Shown here: positions 24,026 through 32,926 of the stretch, piece by piece
Position numbering within the stretch: the stretch's first letter is position 1
Layout of the letters: every line of letters starts with the position of its first letter
Assembly: GCF_004341515.1 (NCBI RefSeq)
Contig: NZ_SLZF01000003.1
Coordinates: 558,001 to 622,000, forward strand
Direction of reading: 5' to 3'
Source: Allobosea sp. BK604
GTDB lineage: Bacteria; Pseudomonadota; Alphaproteobacteria; Rhizobiales; Beijerinckiaceae
DNA length: 64,000 nt
Notes under the pieces: model-generated
What the model was told of the DNA's origin: nothing
Database searches by the model: none
The model's input: only the letters and a program-made list of their open reading frames with translations
Translations under genes and position numbers: made by a program

Positions 24026-26532
24026 CGCTGTTGTCCCAACCGGCGCAGCACCAGGGAGGTTCCGATGCCGAGACAGATGCAGGCCATCAGCAGGGCCAAG
24101 GCATAGACGGCGATATTGCTCGACATCCAGTTCGCCAGGACGAGGCGCATATTGGCCAGGCTGAACGGCCTGGTCATGACGAAGGAGGTCGTGTCCGCGG
24201 CCTGGACCTGGAAACCCTGCGAGCCCTGATAGGCGGTGAGCTTTCCGGAGAGCGCGGCCCAATTGCCGGGCATGGTGAGGCGCGCCACCGTGCTTTCGAG
24301 CGCAGCCTCATGGCGTACGACGAAGGCGGTCCAGACCTGTCTCGTATCGGGATCGGCGGCCTGCGCCACGATCATGTCGGTTCCCGAGGCCGGCTCATAG
24401 AGCGTGGTCGAGGTGATCGGAACGCGCAGCTGCGCGAAGGACAGGTCGAAGGTTCGCTGCAGCCATTGGTCGAGCGACACGAAATACCCGGCGAAGGGCC
24501 CGCCCAACGAGCCGCGCCAGCGGTCGCGAAGCTCGTCCGTCGTGCGCGGAGCGGTGTCGGCGGTGGTGGACTGCGGCCGGCCCTGCCGCCCCTGGAAGCC
24601 CTTGATGACCGCATCGAACACGGCAGAGCCCTCGCTGTCCGGGCCAACGACGACATCGTCGGATCGTGACGGCCAGGTCGTGCGGACATTTTCGGCGATG
24701 CCGACCCGCGGCAGGATGCCGGATGGCAGCTGGCCGGCGGCACCGATCACCAGGGCCGGCTGTCCCGAGACGGCGCTCGGACTGGCCAGGGCATCGATGG
24801 CGAGCGGGCGGCTGGCCTGCTGGGCGAGGCGCGCCAGAAGCGTCGCGGCTGCGCCATAGTTCGCAGCATCGTGCCGCCCCAGGATCAGGGCGGTCCGCGG
24901 AGCGACCGAATAGGGGAAGGCTGTGCCCGCCGTCGCGGCCAGGTTGGGTCTGAGCCCGATCTTGGCGAAATCGGGAAATGCCAGCGCACTGGTGTCGAAC
25001 AGGGCGAAGCGGCTCCGTCCGGGCAGGGTCGCGCCAGGGCCGCAGGCGAGGTCCGAATTCGTCAGGGTCACGGCCTCCAGCCAGATCTCGTTGATGCCGG
25101 AGCGGAAATTGCGCAGCGGCACCTTGATCGGGAAATGCTGGAACAGGCTGCCGCCGGATTCATTCAACGGGACCGTGGCCGCGACATTGCCGTTGACGAA
25201 GACCTCGATATGGCTGTCGCCGGGCCGCACCTCGGCGGAATAGGCACCGTCGAGATAGAGCCTCGCCTCGCCATACGCCCTGGCATAGAAATCTCCGGGA
25301 AAGGCGACGACGGCGCGCACGCGCAACCTGCGGCCGGTCGATTCCTGGCTGGGTATGCCGAGCTCGGAAAAAGGCAGGACCTGCTCGTCCGAGATGAAGG
25401 GCGCATCGGGCAGGTGCCAGGTCGCCGTATCCATGACCTTGCGGCTGATATTGCTCGGCCGCGCCACGGTATTGGTCAGGTTGGTCTCGACGATGCTCTC
25501 GATGTCCTGCCAGCTGTTGCCGGTGATCAGCAATGTCGACGGACCGAGCTTGGAGCTGGAGATGAAGCCGAGGAAGCTGTTCCCTCTCGCTTGCTCGGGC
25601 ACCTCACCAAGCAGGTCGGGTAGTTCCGCACTGGTCGCCAGCACGATGGTGAGCGTCCCTGGGCGAGCCGGGCCGACAGGGCGCTCGGAGACCTGAACGA
25701 CCGGCTGGCTGAAGCGGCCGCGCAACGCAATGGCTTGGGCGACGGCGAAGATCGGATTGGCCGCAACGGTTCGGGGCACGCTCGGCGCGATGATCCTGAG
25801 CGTCGTCTGGCCGCTCTCGTCGGCGCCGACGGCCGGCAGGTCGTCGATGCTGCGCAGCCGCCGCAACGCAGCCGAAGGCGATTTGAACGAGAGCCCCGTG
25901 CCGGCGCCCTCGATCCGCGTCCAGAGCTCATAGGTCGACGCGACGCTGCAATCGGTCCGGTGCCGCTGGACGGCCTCGAAACGGATCGTGTTCTGGCCAG
26001 GCCGCAACAATCCCTTGCGAATCGTCGCGGACAGGCGGGCCTGCCGGACGGAGGAGGCGATCGGCGCTTCCAGCGCCCGTTCGCCATTGACGCGCACGGT
26101 TAGCCGGGACGCCTCGGGCATGACGACGAGAGCATTCTGATAGGCGACGTTGAGCTCGATATCGGCGCCGGCCTCGTCCTGGGTCAGATAGAACGCCCAG
26201 GTCCTGGCATCGGCCTCGCCTTCGAGGCTCACGCGTGCGGCCGGCAGCAAGGGCCTGAACGCGGAACCGGCTGCAGCCTCGCGTGGTGCGGCCGGTATCG
26301 GCTTGGCGAGCTCAGGCTTAGGCGGCTCAGGTTTGGGCGGCTGAGCCGGAGCCTGCACCGGCGGCGCGCCGAAAGGCGCGGCCCCGGAGGGACTGGGCTT
26401 TGGCGGCGCGATCGTGAATGGCGCGACCGGTTTGGGGGGGTCCTGCGCCGGCGCGGACGAGACCACTGCCGCAGCGGCCGGCAGCGCGACGGCGAACATC
26501 CTCAACACCCTGGACAGCGCCTGGCTCGTCAT
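24022..26532 (-). CDS. bcsB: Cellulose synthase periplasmic regulatory subunit BcsB
   Basis: Membrane-anchored periplasmic partner of BcsA, 836 residues. Signal peptide to about residue 29 (ending PAQD), then a Pro-rich linker (about 35-85). The body has the BcsB pattern of carbohydrate-binding and flavodoxin-like domains: LRVNGERALEAPIASSV-like strands, GFISSSKLGPSTLLITGNSWQDIE (about 322-345), VEVFVNG-type jelly-roll (HIEVFVNGNVAATVPLNES) and a C-terminal transmembrane helix WMSSNIAVYALALLMACICLGIGTSLVL that docks on BcsA. Start overlaps the bcsA stop by 4 bp. Confidence 0.92.
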   Translation of the reverse strand: MTSQALSRVLRMFAVALPAAAAVVSSAPAQDPPKPVAPFTIAPPKPSPSGAAPFGAPPVQAPAQPPKPEPPKPELAKPIPAAPREAAAGSAFRPLLPAARVSLEGEADARTWAFYLTQDEAGADIELNVAYQNALVVMPEASRLTVRVNGERALEAPIASSVRQARLSATIRKGLLRPGQNTIRFEAVQRHRTDCSVASTYELWTRIEGAGTGLSFKSPSAALRRLRSIDDLPAVGADESGQTTLRIIAPSVPRTVAANPIFAVAQAIALRGRFSQPVVQVSERPVGPARPGTLTIVLATSAELPDLLGEVPEQARGNSFLGFISSSKLGPSTLLITGNSWQDIESIVETNLTNTVARPSNISRKVMDTATWHLPDAPFISDEQVLPFSELGIPSQESTGRRLRVRAVVAFPGDFYARAYGEARLYLDGAYSAEVRPGDSHIEVFVNGNVAATVPLNESGGSLFQHFPIKVPLRNFRSGINEIWLEAVTLTNSDLACGPGATLPGRSRFALFDTSALAFPDFAKIGLRPNLAATAGTAFPYSVAPRTALILGRHDAANYGAAATLLARLAQQASRPLAIDALASPSAVSGQPALVIGAAGQLPSGILPRVGIAENVRTTWPSRSDDVVVGPDSEGSAVFDAVIKGFQGRQGRPQSTTADTAPRTTDELRDRWRGSLGGPFAGYFVSLDQWLQRTFDLSFAQLRVPITSTTLYEPASGTDMIVAQAADPDTRQVWTAFVVRHEAALESTVARLTMPGNWAALSGKLTAYQGSQGFQVQAADTTSFVMTRPFSLANMRLVLANWMSSNIAVYALALLMACICLGIGTSLVLRRLGQQR

Positions 26533-28724
26533 TCCGCGGGCTCCACCTTCGGCGGATTGGGCTGGGCGGGATGGCTGAAGCGGGTTAGCCCGAGGAAATA
26601 GGACAGGCCCCGGCTGGTCTGGAAGATCGCGATCCTGAGAAAGCGCAGCGTTCCGTAGATCACGCCCATATTCTGGCGCCGGCGCTCCTGGAAGCGGCGC
26701 CAGGTCTCCGAATTGGAGAAAACCAGATCCGCGATCATGCGGCTGTGCAGCGGCTCCGAGACCTCGTAGCGGCAGCCCAGCAGCACGCCCTTGTCGTCGC
26801 GCTGGACCCGCATGACCTTGATCGGCAATTCCCCGCGCGGCATGTCGATCGTGGTCTCGAAGGATATCAGCGCCTTGCTACCGACCGGCAGCCTGTCGAA
26901 GGCGGAGGACATCATCCTGATGCCGATACCGTCGACGGAGGCGTTCTCCGTCATCATCGGCGCGGTCTTGCCCTCGACCGTGATCTCTCCCGTCCGCTGG
27001 ACTGCGAAGCGCCGCGCTGCCCGGCCCTCGGGCCGCTCCGAAACGACGCCGAGCGCGCAGCCCGCCATCAGCAGGTTGAGGATATTCCAATAGCCGACGA
27101 CGAGCGTGGTGTCGGCATTGTAGGGCTGGACGATCGTGCGCCAGTAGGTGGCGATGAGCCCGAGCGTCAGCACGGCGAAGATGATGAAGAAGGGCTTGCC
27201 CAGCTCCGAGACGCGACGCGTGTCGAGCGACTCGTTCTTCGCCGTGACCTTGAAGGTCGGCTTGCTCGGATTGAGCATGACCGAGATCAGCGCAGGCAGC
27301 AGGTAGACCGACTGGATGAATTCGTAGAGCTCCGAGATCCACGGCCAGCGATAGCGGCCGTAGAGATAGTTCTGCATCATCAGGTTCACGACCATGTAGC
27401 TGAGGATGTAGGCGAGGAACTCCGCCCCTGAGGCGGTGAAGATCTCGAGCCCGAAGAACAGGTAGAACAGCGGCGAGATCAGGAAGATCAGCCGCGCGAA
27501 CGGGAACATCCAGAACAGCGCCGAGGACGTGTAGCAAAGGCGTTGCGGCAGCGAGAGCCCGCGCTTGAACAGCGGCCGCTGGTAGAACAGGATCTGCAGC
27601 ATCCCCTGCGCCCAGCGCGAGCGCTGGCCGATGAAGCTCGCGAAGGTAGCGGGCTGCAGCCCGGCGATCAGCGGCTTGTCGACATAGATGCTGTTCCAGC
27701 CCTTCGCATGCAACGTGATCGCCGTCTCGGCATCCTCGGTGATGCTCCGTCCGGCGAAGCCGCCGGCGGCATCGAGCGCCTCACGCCGGAGCACGGCGGC
27801 GGAGCCGCAGAAGAAGGCGGCGTTCCACTTGTCGAGGCCGCGCTGGATGATGCCGTAGAACATCTCGTTCTCGGACGGCATGTGTTTGAATGTCTTGAGG
27901 TTGCGCTCCAGCGGATCCGGATTGATGAAGAAATGCGGGGTCTGGACGAGGAAGAGCTTCGGGTCGCGGCCGAAATAGCCAATCGTCTCAGTGAGGAAGT
28001 CGCGCGCCGGCGCGTGATCGGCATCGAACACGACGATGAGGTCGCCGGTCGAGTTGGCGAGGCCGTTATTGAGATTGCCCGCCTTGGCGCTGAGATTGCG
28101 GGCCCGGGTGAGATAGGTCACGCCGAGCCCGGTGCAGAGCTCCTGCAATTGCGCCCTGCGCTCCCGCGCGGCCTTGGCGGAAAGGTAGTTGTCCGAGGCG
28201 CATTTCTCGTCGGTGCCGCCATCGTCCAGCAGATAGACCTGCATGCGCCCGGCCGGATAATCCATCGCCAGGGCGGCCGAAAGCGTGGTGGCGAGCAGTT
28301 CCGCATCCTCGTTATAGGACGGCACGAAGACGTCGACGGTCGGTGCGTTCTCCTGGTCGATCGGCGGAGCCTTGCGCGGCGGATGCGGCATCGCGACCAC
28401 GAACAGGCTCAGGAAGAGCATGCCGATATTGTAGAGCTCGGCGAGATAGAGGATCAGGCCGGGAATGAAATCCTCGATCTGATTGACCGGCGGCAGGGTG
28501 CTCGTCGTGCGCCAGTAGAGGTAGCGCAGCACGACTGCCGTCCCGAGGCCGAGCGCGATCAGGCGCCAGACCCCGAGCGGGCGCAGGAACTTCAGCAGGA
28601 TCATGGCGGAGACGACGATCGTCCCCGCGATCAGATGCGCCTGCAGGCTGATCGGCAAGGTGACGAGAGCGACGACGACGGCCGCAATGATGGCCCAGAC
28701 GATGACGTAGATCGCTATTCGCAT
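26529..28724 (-). CDS. bcsA: Cellulose synthase catalytic subunit (UDP-forming), GT2 with PilZ
   Basis: Processive inner-membrane glucosyltransferase of 731 residues that makes beta-1,4-glucan from UDP-glucose. Four N-terminal membrane helices precede the GT-A domain: DDGG 167-170, DAD 234-236, TED 329-331 (catalytic base) and QRSRW 367-371 (acceptor site), then further membrane helices to about 560. The C-terminal PilZ domain has RAARR at 568-572 and NASVDG at 594-599, the two motifs that bind cyclic di-GMP, so synthesis should be activated by that messenger. Second gene of the operon, 27 bp after bcsN. Confidence 0.96.
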   Translation of the reverse strand: MRIAIYVIVWAIIAAVVVALVTLPISLQAHLIAGTIVVSAMILLKFLRPLGVWRLIALGLGTAVVLRYLYWRTTSTLPPVNQIEDFIPGLILYLAELYNIGMLFLSLFVVAMPHPPRKAPPIDQENAPTVDVFVPSYNEDAELLATTLSAALAMDYPAGRMQVYLLDDGGTDEKCASDNYLSAKAARERRAQLQELCTGLGVTYLTRARNLSAKAGNLNNGLANSTGDLIVVFDADHAPARDFLTETIGYFGRDPKLFLVQTPHFFINPDPLERNLKTFKHMPSENEMFYGIIQRGLDKWNAAFFCGSAAVLRREALDAAGGFAGRSITEDAETAITLHAKGWNSIYVDKPLIAGLQPATFASFIGQRSRWAQGMLQILFYQRPLFKRGLSLPQRLCYTSSALFWMFPFARLIFLISPLFYLFFGLEIFTASGAEFLAYILSYMVVNLMMQNYLYGRYRWPWISELYEFIQSVYLLPALISVMLNPSKPTFKVTAKNESLDTRRVSELGKPFFIIFAVLTLGLIATYWRTIVQPYNADTTLVVGYWNILNLLMAGCALGVVSERPEGRAARRFAVQRTGEITVEGKTAPMMTENASVDGIGIRMMSSAFDRLPVGSKALISFETTIDMPRGELPIKVMRVQRDDKGVLLGCRYEVSEPLHSRMIADLVFSNSETWRRFQERRRQNMGVIYGTLRFLRIAIFQTSRGLSYFLGLTRFSHPAQPNPPKVEPAE

Positions 28725-28751
28725 CGATTCATCCAGCGGCGATGGCTGTCC

Positions 28752-29621
28752 TCATGGGTTGGCCGGCGGCGGAACGGTCGGATACCCTTCAAGACGCCGC
28801 TCCGGGGCCAAGGTTTCAGCGGGTTCGACGCGGCTCGGCGCTGGTCGCGGCCTCGCAGCCCTGGCGCGCGCAGCAGCCCGCGGCGGGAGCTCGGACACCC
28901 CTCCGGCACCGGGCTGGACGAACGGGTAGATCGGCGCGCCGGCCTTGCCGAGATTGGCCGGCGGTGGTGGCGCATTGCCGATCGGGTTCCAGCCGGAGCG
29001 GGCGAGCGAGCCATTGATCGAATAGTCATAGGCGAGGCGCAGGAGCGAGGCCTCCGTCGCGCGAGGATCGCAAACCCTGATCCTGATCGAGACCGCGCCT
29101 GATTTGGACCGGAATACGCTGTCGCCGGGCGAGAGCCCCTGCCATGCATAGAGGCAGGCCTCGCCGCCCACGCCATGGCCGAACGCATAGCTGAAGGGCC
29201 CGTACTTGTTCTGGACGAAGACCGCGGACGGTGCCATCGCCACGCCCGGCAACCGCTCCTCCATCTCACGCGAGACTGCATAATCCTCGAGCGACGGCAC
29301 CTTGAGCAGGTTGCCCTCGACGCCCTCGCTGTCGACGACATCGGCGGAGGTGAAGAAGGCGGCATAGATCGCGTTCTCGCCCGGCGTCGCGCCGCGCGTC
29401 GCGAGCCTGATCTCCTGTGAGACCGCATTGTCATAAGACCGCTGGGTGACGGCCACGATGGCGGGCCCGCCTGGCGGGGGCAGCACCAGGGAGCGGTCTG
29501 GTGGAACGGCTACGGCCCGTGTCGCCACCTCCACCTCCGAACGATCGAGCTTTTGCCCACCACATGCGGCGAGGATCGCGCACAGACCAGCGGTGGCGAG
29601 GACGCTGTTCGCTATAGTCAT
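28752..29621 (-). CDS. bcsN: Cellulose biosynthesis protein BcsN
   Basis: Lipoprotein-like protein of 289 residues, first gene of the cellulose operon; bcsN is typical of rhizobial cellulose clusters. The signal MTIANSVLATAGLCAILAACGG ends in a lipobox LAAC at residues 17-20. The central region (VAVTQRSYDNAVSQEIRLAT, then YGPFSYAFGHGVGGEACLYAWQ and VCDPRATEASLLRLAYDYSI) matches the BcsN family. The C-terminal 50 residues are Pro/Arg-rich. I prefer ATG 29621 over 29675, since the signal peptide begins there. Its exact role in fibril assembly is unsettled. Confidence 0.85.
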   Translation of the reverse strand: MTIANSVLATAGLCAILAACGGQKLDRSEVEVATRAVAVPPDRSLVLPPPGGPAIVAVTQRSYDNAVSQEIRLATRGATPGENAIYAAFFTSADVVDSEGVEGNLLKVPSLEDYAVSREMEERLPGVAMAPSAVFVQNKYGPFSYAFGHGVGGEACLYAWQGLSPGDSVFRSKSGAVSIRIRVCDPRATEASLLRLAYDYSINGSLARSGWNPIGNAPPPPANLGKAGAPIYPFVQPGAGGVSELPPRAAARARAARPRPAPSRVEPAETLAPERRLEGYPTVPPPANP

Positions 29622-30082
29622 CGTTCGATCAGCCGGTCTCCTAGTCGGCGGCTGGTGCCACCGGTGAAGGATCAATCATCGTAAAACGAGCCGGCGCATT
29701 AGTGCGCAACGGCTTTGGGGCATCACTTAAAAGAGGTTAACAAACGCAGACCTTTGAACGGCACGATGGCCTCGGTGCCCCCCGGCCCGTGCACTGTCGA
29801 TGATTCGCGCGACATGGCCAAGTCGAATGGTGATTTGATTGTGGGCGCAGCAAGCGGAGCGGTCCGATGCGGCAATCGCGCGGGGCGCATTCATGATCGA
29901 CCCGGTAGCGCGTCTTCGTGGATTCGGCGCGATGGGATCAGAAAAGCAAAAGGGAGGGCTTGGTCGCGCCAAGCCCTCCCTCGATATGAAATCCACAAAA
30001 ACTCGGCTGAGACCGACCGAGCTATCGGCCGATCCCGCGCCCGCTATGCACGGCCATCAAGCGCCCGTCGAACTGCCTGCCC
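29622..30082. other. Intergenic region upstream of the bcs operon
   Basis: Holds the presumed promoter of bcsN and the strong hairpin at 29952-29980. Short open frames here have no recognisable product or ribosome-binding site. Confidence 0.5.
29952..29980. terminator. 12-bp perfect hairpin
   Basis: GGGAGGGCTTGG (29952-29963) and CCAAGCCCTCCC (29969-29980) with loop TCGCG. Read on the minus strand it follows the small secreted-protein gene at 30083 and ends in CTTTTGCTTTTC, which suits rho-independent termination. Confidence 0.7.
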
Positions 30083-30388
30083 TCAGCGCGGCAGCTCGAT
30101 GATGTTGGCGAAGGGGTTGACGCCACCGCCGATGCGGGGCGGCAAGGTCGCGTCGCCATAAAACTCGGCCGTATTGCTATAGACCGGGCTCGCATAGAAG
30201 AACTGGCTGGCATAGCGGTTCATCGAATTGACCGGCACGACATTGCCCGGGTCGAGATAGCTGCGCTTCTGCACCGTGACGCGCAGCGGCTGCCGACGCG
30301 ACTGCGCCGCCTCGGCCAGGGAGACCATGACGGTCGACGCCGCCATCGCGACGGCAATAACGGCTGCAAGACGCTTGAGCGAACGCAT
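30083..30388 (-). CDS. Small secreted protein of unknown function
   Basis: Protein of 101 residues with a signal peptide (MRSLKRLAAVIAVAMAASTVMVSLAEAAQS). The mature part is rich in Asn, Tyr and Pro (DPGNVVPVNSMNRYASQFFYASPVYSNTAEFYG) and matches no family I can name. ATG 30388 is chosen because the signal begins there; an in-frame ATG at 30415 adds nine residues. It lies just upstream of the cellulose operon in the same direction, separated by a terminator, so any link to cellulose is speculative. Confidence 0.7.
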   Translation of the reverse strand: MRSLKRLAAVIAVAMAASTVMVSLAEAAQSRRQPLRVTVQKRSYLDPGNVVPVNSMNRYASQFFYASPVYSNTAEFYGDATLPPRIGGGVNPFANIIELPR

Positions 30389-30481
30389 GACGGCAACTCC
30401 AAAAAGATGCGGCACTACATAGGATATGGGGACGAAAGGACCGAGCAGAAGTATACCCTGGCGCAGTTAACGTTTTTGTTA

Positions 30482-30585
30482 GCGCATCGGCCCGAAAACT
30501 GGATTGCGGCTTTCGGAAAAGCCGATGCGAGAACGGGAAAATGGATCATCGCATCGGATACGGTATCCGGTAAGAGGACCTAGCG
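30482..30585. repeat. Intergenic palindromic repeat (GCATCGG...CCGATGC type)
   Basis: GCATCGGCCCGAAAACTGG at the left, TTTCGGAAAAGCCGATGCG in the middle and a further GCATCGGATACGGTATCCGG to the right give nested inverted repeats. This GCCGATGC-containing element is a common dispersed repeat in the order. It separates two minus-strand genes. Confidence 0.55.
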
Positions 30586-31377
30586 CGGCCAGAGCGGAAA
30601 CGCATCGCCGGCCTGGCCGCCGCGCAGGCGGACCACGCCGCCACTGCGATTGCGGACCGGATCGCGGGTTCCCGGCGGATAGAAGGTCGCGTTGCTGCAA
30701 AGCGGCGCAGCCCCGGCCCGCACCGTGAGGTAGGTCAGGGCGGGGGAGATCCGTTCCGTTTTCTGCAGCTGAAGCCGGTCGATCATGCAGGCCACCGGCC
30801 CGGCATCTGCGGTCTGCCGGCCGGCAGCGCAATAGAAGCCGCCAAGCGCGAATTCCGCCGTCTCGAACGCGTTGCGGAAGACGATGCAGGTCCGGTACTG
30901 CCCGTCATTCTCCCGATAGATCAGATCGCGTCCGGTGAAGCGGCCCCAGCGCGTCGTCATGTCGTAATGCGGCCCGCCAATCATCGGCCGGACGGCGCGG
31001 AGTGGCTCGAACTGCCAGAAGACCGGCGAATTCAGGCTGAACGGGCGGCCATCGTCGCTGCGCTCCGCCAGCACCATCGCCGCGAAAGCCTGTCCCGTAC
31101 CCGGACCACCGAAGAGCCAGCCCTCTTCGCGCCCGCGCGCCGGATGCGTCGTGATCAACGGCGAAGCGCTGACCGACGCGAGCGCGTCGACGCTCCAGGC
31201 TATCGCCGGCTTGCCGATCCCGATCGTCGGGATGTGGCGGATCAGCCACCACGCGACGAGCAGGATCAGCAGGAAGACCAGTGTCCCGAGCGCCAGGAAC
31301 ATGAAGCGCGCCGTGCCCATGGCAGCGCGCCCGGTTGCGCTCAGAACCGAGAGAGTCTGCGACGGTGCCTCGGACAT
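30580..31377 (-). CDS. Membrane-anchored four-cysteine protein of unknown function (paralogue 1)
   Basis: Protein of 265 residues with one transmembrane helix at about 27-46 (LGTLVFLLILLVAWWLI) and a periplasmic domain. Four cysteines at 164, 183, 197 and 227 sit in CIVFR, GGFYC, ACMIDR and LCSN. The neighbour at 31380 has cysteines in matching motifs with nearly identical spacing (19, 14 and 30 versus 19, 14 and 31 residues), so the two are paralogues. The two genes are 2 bp apart and form an operon. No known domain recognised; two disulfide bonds in the periplasm are likely. Confidence 0.75.
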   Translation of the reverse strand: MSEAPSQTLSVLSATGRAAMGTARFMFLALGTLVFLLILLVAWWLIRHIPTIGIGKPAIAWSVDALASVSASPLITTHPARGREEGWLFGGPGTGQAFAAMVLAERSDDGRPFSLNSPVFWQFEPLRAVRPMIGGPHYDMTTRWGRFTGRDLIYRENDGQYRTCIVFRNAFETAEFALGGFYCAAGRQTADAGPVACMIDRLQLQKTERISPALTYLTVRAGAAPLCSNATFYPPGTRDPVRNRSGGVVRLRGGQAGDAFPLWPR

Positions 31378-31379
31378 GG

Positions 31380-32468
31380 CTATTGCTTCGGATTGGCCTT
31401 GGGTCGCTCGGCGGAAGCACTGCGGGTGCGCAGGGCCGGCGCGGCGCCGTCACCGTCGAGCCAGGAGGTCTTGCGCCCCGTCGCGGACAGGCGCGGCGGC
31501 GAGCAGGCCGGCTGGCGCTTCAGTTCCGTGCGGGCGAAGACGGCATGCAAGGTGCGGTCGTCACCCGCGCTGAGCAGATCGACCCGGTCGAGCAGGCAGA
31601 TCAGCTGCTGCCGGTCGGCTGGCCGGTTGGCCGCGCCGCACCACCAGCCGCTCAGTGAAAGCTGCGCCTCGCTCATGCGGTGCCGGAAGCCGATGCAGGA
31701 GCGGCTCGTCTCGCCGTCACCGAGCGTCGTATCGGCGGTCTCGACCAGCCCGAACTTGGTCTCGATCCCGGTCGGCGTGCCGCTGCGCTGGACCGACATG
31801 CCGCGCCCGGCCGCCTCGCGAACCAGTGCGATCACGAAGGGTTGCGAGAGCTGCTCCTCCTTCGGATCGAGCAGCATGCGCAGCACCAGATGCGGCTTTG
31901 CCTCGGTGAAGCTGCCGAAGGCGAGCACATCCTCGCGCTTGGTTCCGTCCTGGCTGCGGCGCGCCTCATAGGCCGGCGCCTGTCGGTCGAGCTCGGCGGA
32001 ATCGAGGCCGAACATCGCGATCGGCTTGGCGATCCTGATCCAGCCCTCGTCGCCCAGCACAGGACGCGGCTCCTGGCGGACGTCCCGCACCAGCCGTGAT
32101 CCGACAGCTGGAATCTCGGTCAAGGTGGCGAGCCGCGGCTCGCTATCGTCGGAGGAGAGCGCGGTGACGAGCGCGGCGCTGAGGCCGATCCCGGTCAGCG
32201 CCGCAAGGCCGCGCCAGGCCAGGGCGGCGCTCAGCCCCAGGCTCCAGCGGCTCGGCCCGGAGGCGAGCAAGCGCAGGAGCGTGCGGCAAGCCGCCTCGAT
32301 GCGATCGGCTGCGCTGATCAGGGCGCCAACGCCATCGAAGGCTCCGAGCCTCGCCTTCGGCATGGCCGCCAATGACGGAGCGCGCTGCGCGACCGCCTCG
32401 CAAACCTGCCGCCAGGCAGGCAGTGCCTGCAGACGCTCCCTGAGAAGTGACGTGAACTGACCCGACAC
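31380..32468 (-). CDS. Membrane-anchored four-cysteine protein of unknown function (paralogue 2)
   Basis: Protein of 362 residues. An N-terminal cytoplasmic part of about 75 residues is followed by a hydrophobic stretch at about 78-104 and a periplasmic domain. The last 110 residues align with the downstream paralogue: CIGFR, GWWC, CLLDRVDL and a final AC give cysteines 258, 277, 291 and 322. First gene of a two-gene operon with 30580-31377. The role is unknown; the position upstream of the cellulose operon suggests, without proving, an envelope function. Confidence 0.75.
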   Translation of the reverse strand: MSGQFTSLLRERLQALPAWRQVCEAVAQRAPSLAAMPKARLGAFDGVGALISAADRIEAACRTLLRLLASGPSRWSLGLSAALAWRGLAALTGIGLSAALVTALSSDDSEPRLATLTEIPAVGSRLVRDVRQEPRPVLGDEGWIRIAKPIAMFGLDSAELDRQAPAYEARRSQDGTKREDVLAFGSFTEAKPHLVLRMLLDPKEEQLSQPFVIALVREAAGRGMSVQRSGTPTGIETKFGLVETADTTLGDGETSRSCIGFRHRMSEAQLSLSGWWCGAANRPADRQQLICLLDRVDLLSAGDDRTLHAVFARTELKRQPACSPPRLSATGRKTSWLDGDGAAPALRTRSASAERPKANPKQ

Positions 32469-32926
32469 GACCGAACCCGACCTGCGCGCGGGCGCTCTTC
32501 GAGCCCGCGCTATCCAACCCGGCCGGCAGCCTCTCTCAAGCCCGGTCAGCGCCCGGTTACCAGGCGAAAGTGATCCTGTTTCAGCGTGAATGCCGGGTTA
32601 GGGAGCAAGGTTAACGCCGCGCCGCATGGAAGGCCCGACCGAAACGGATTGACTTTTGACGGGCGGAGGTGTTCTCACATCCCGTCGTGCGGTCTATGCG
32701 CATGACCGCGAATGCTTGCAGCCCTTGGGATTGGTTGACGTGACCTTCCGTCTGACGACGAAACGCACGACCAAACCGGCGACCGGGACCACCCGGACGC
32801 TGCGCTGACGCTTTCGCCTCGGTTCCGGGCCCCTCCCCCCCGGCGGGGGCTAAGTCCGACCCGCCTCGATCGGCGGGCCGGCATTCCCCGGGGAGACAGA
32901 ACCGGTCACCCAAAAGGATCAAGATC
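32469..32926 (+). other. Long upstream region of asd with two hairpins
   Basis: No gene seen. Before asd lie CCCCC/GGGGG (32836-32849) and CCCGCC/GGCGGG (32860-32877) hairpins, 50-90 bp ahead of the start codon, so the asd transcript probably has a structured leader. No known riboswitch was recognised. Confidence 0.4.

Noticed and set aside
29952-29980. CRISPR-like or phage-type inverted repeat
   Set aside because: Single perfect hairpin, no regular spacers; best explained as a terminator or dispersed palindrome.
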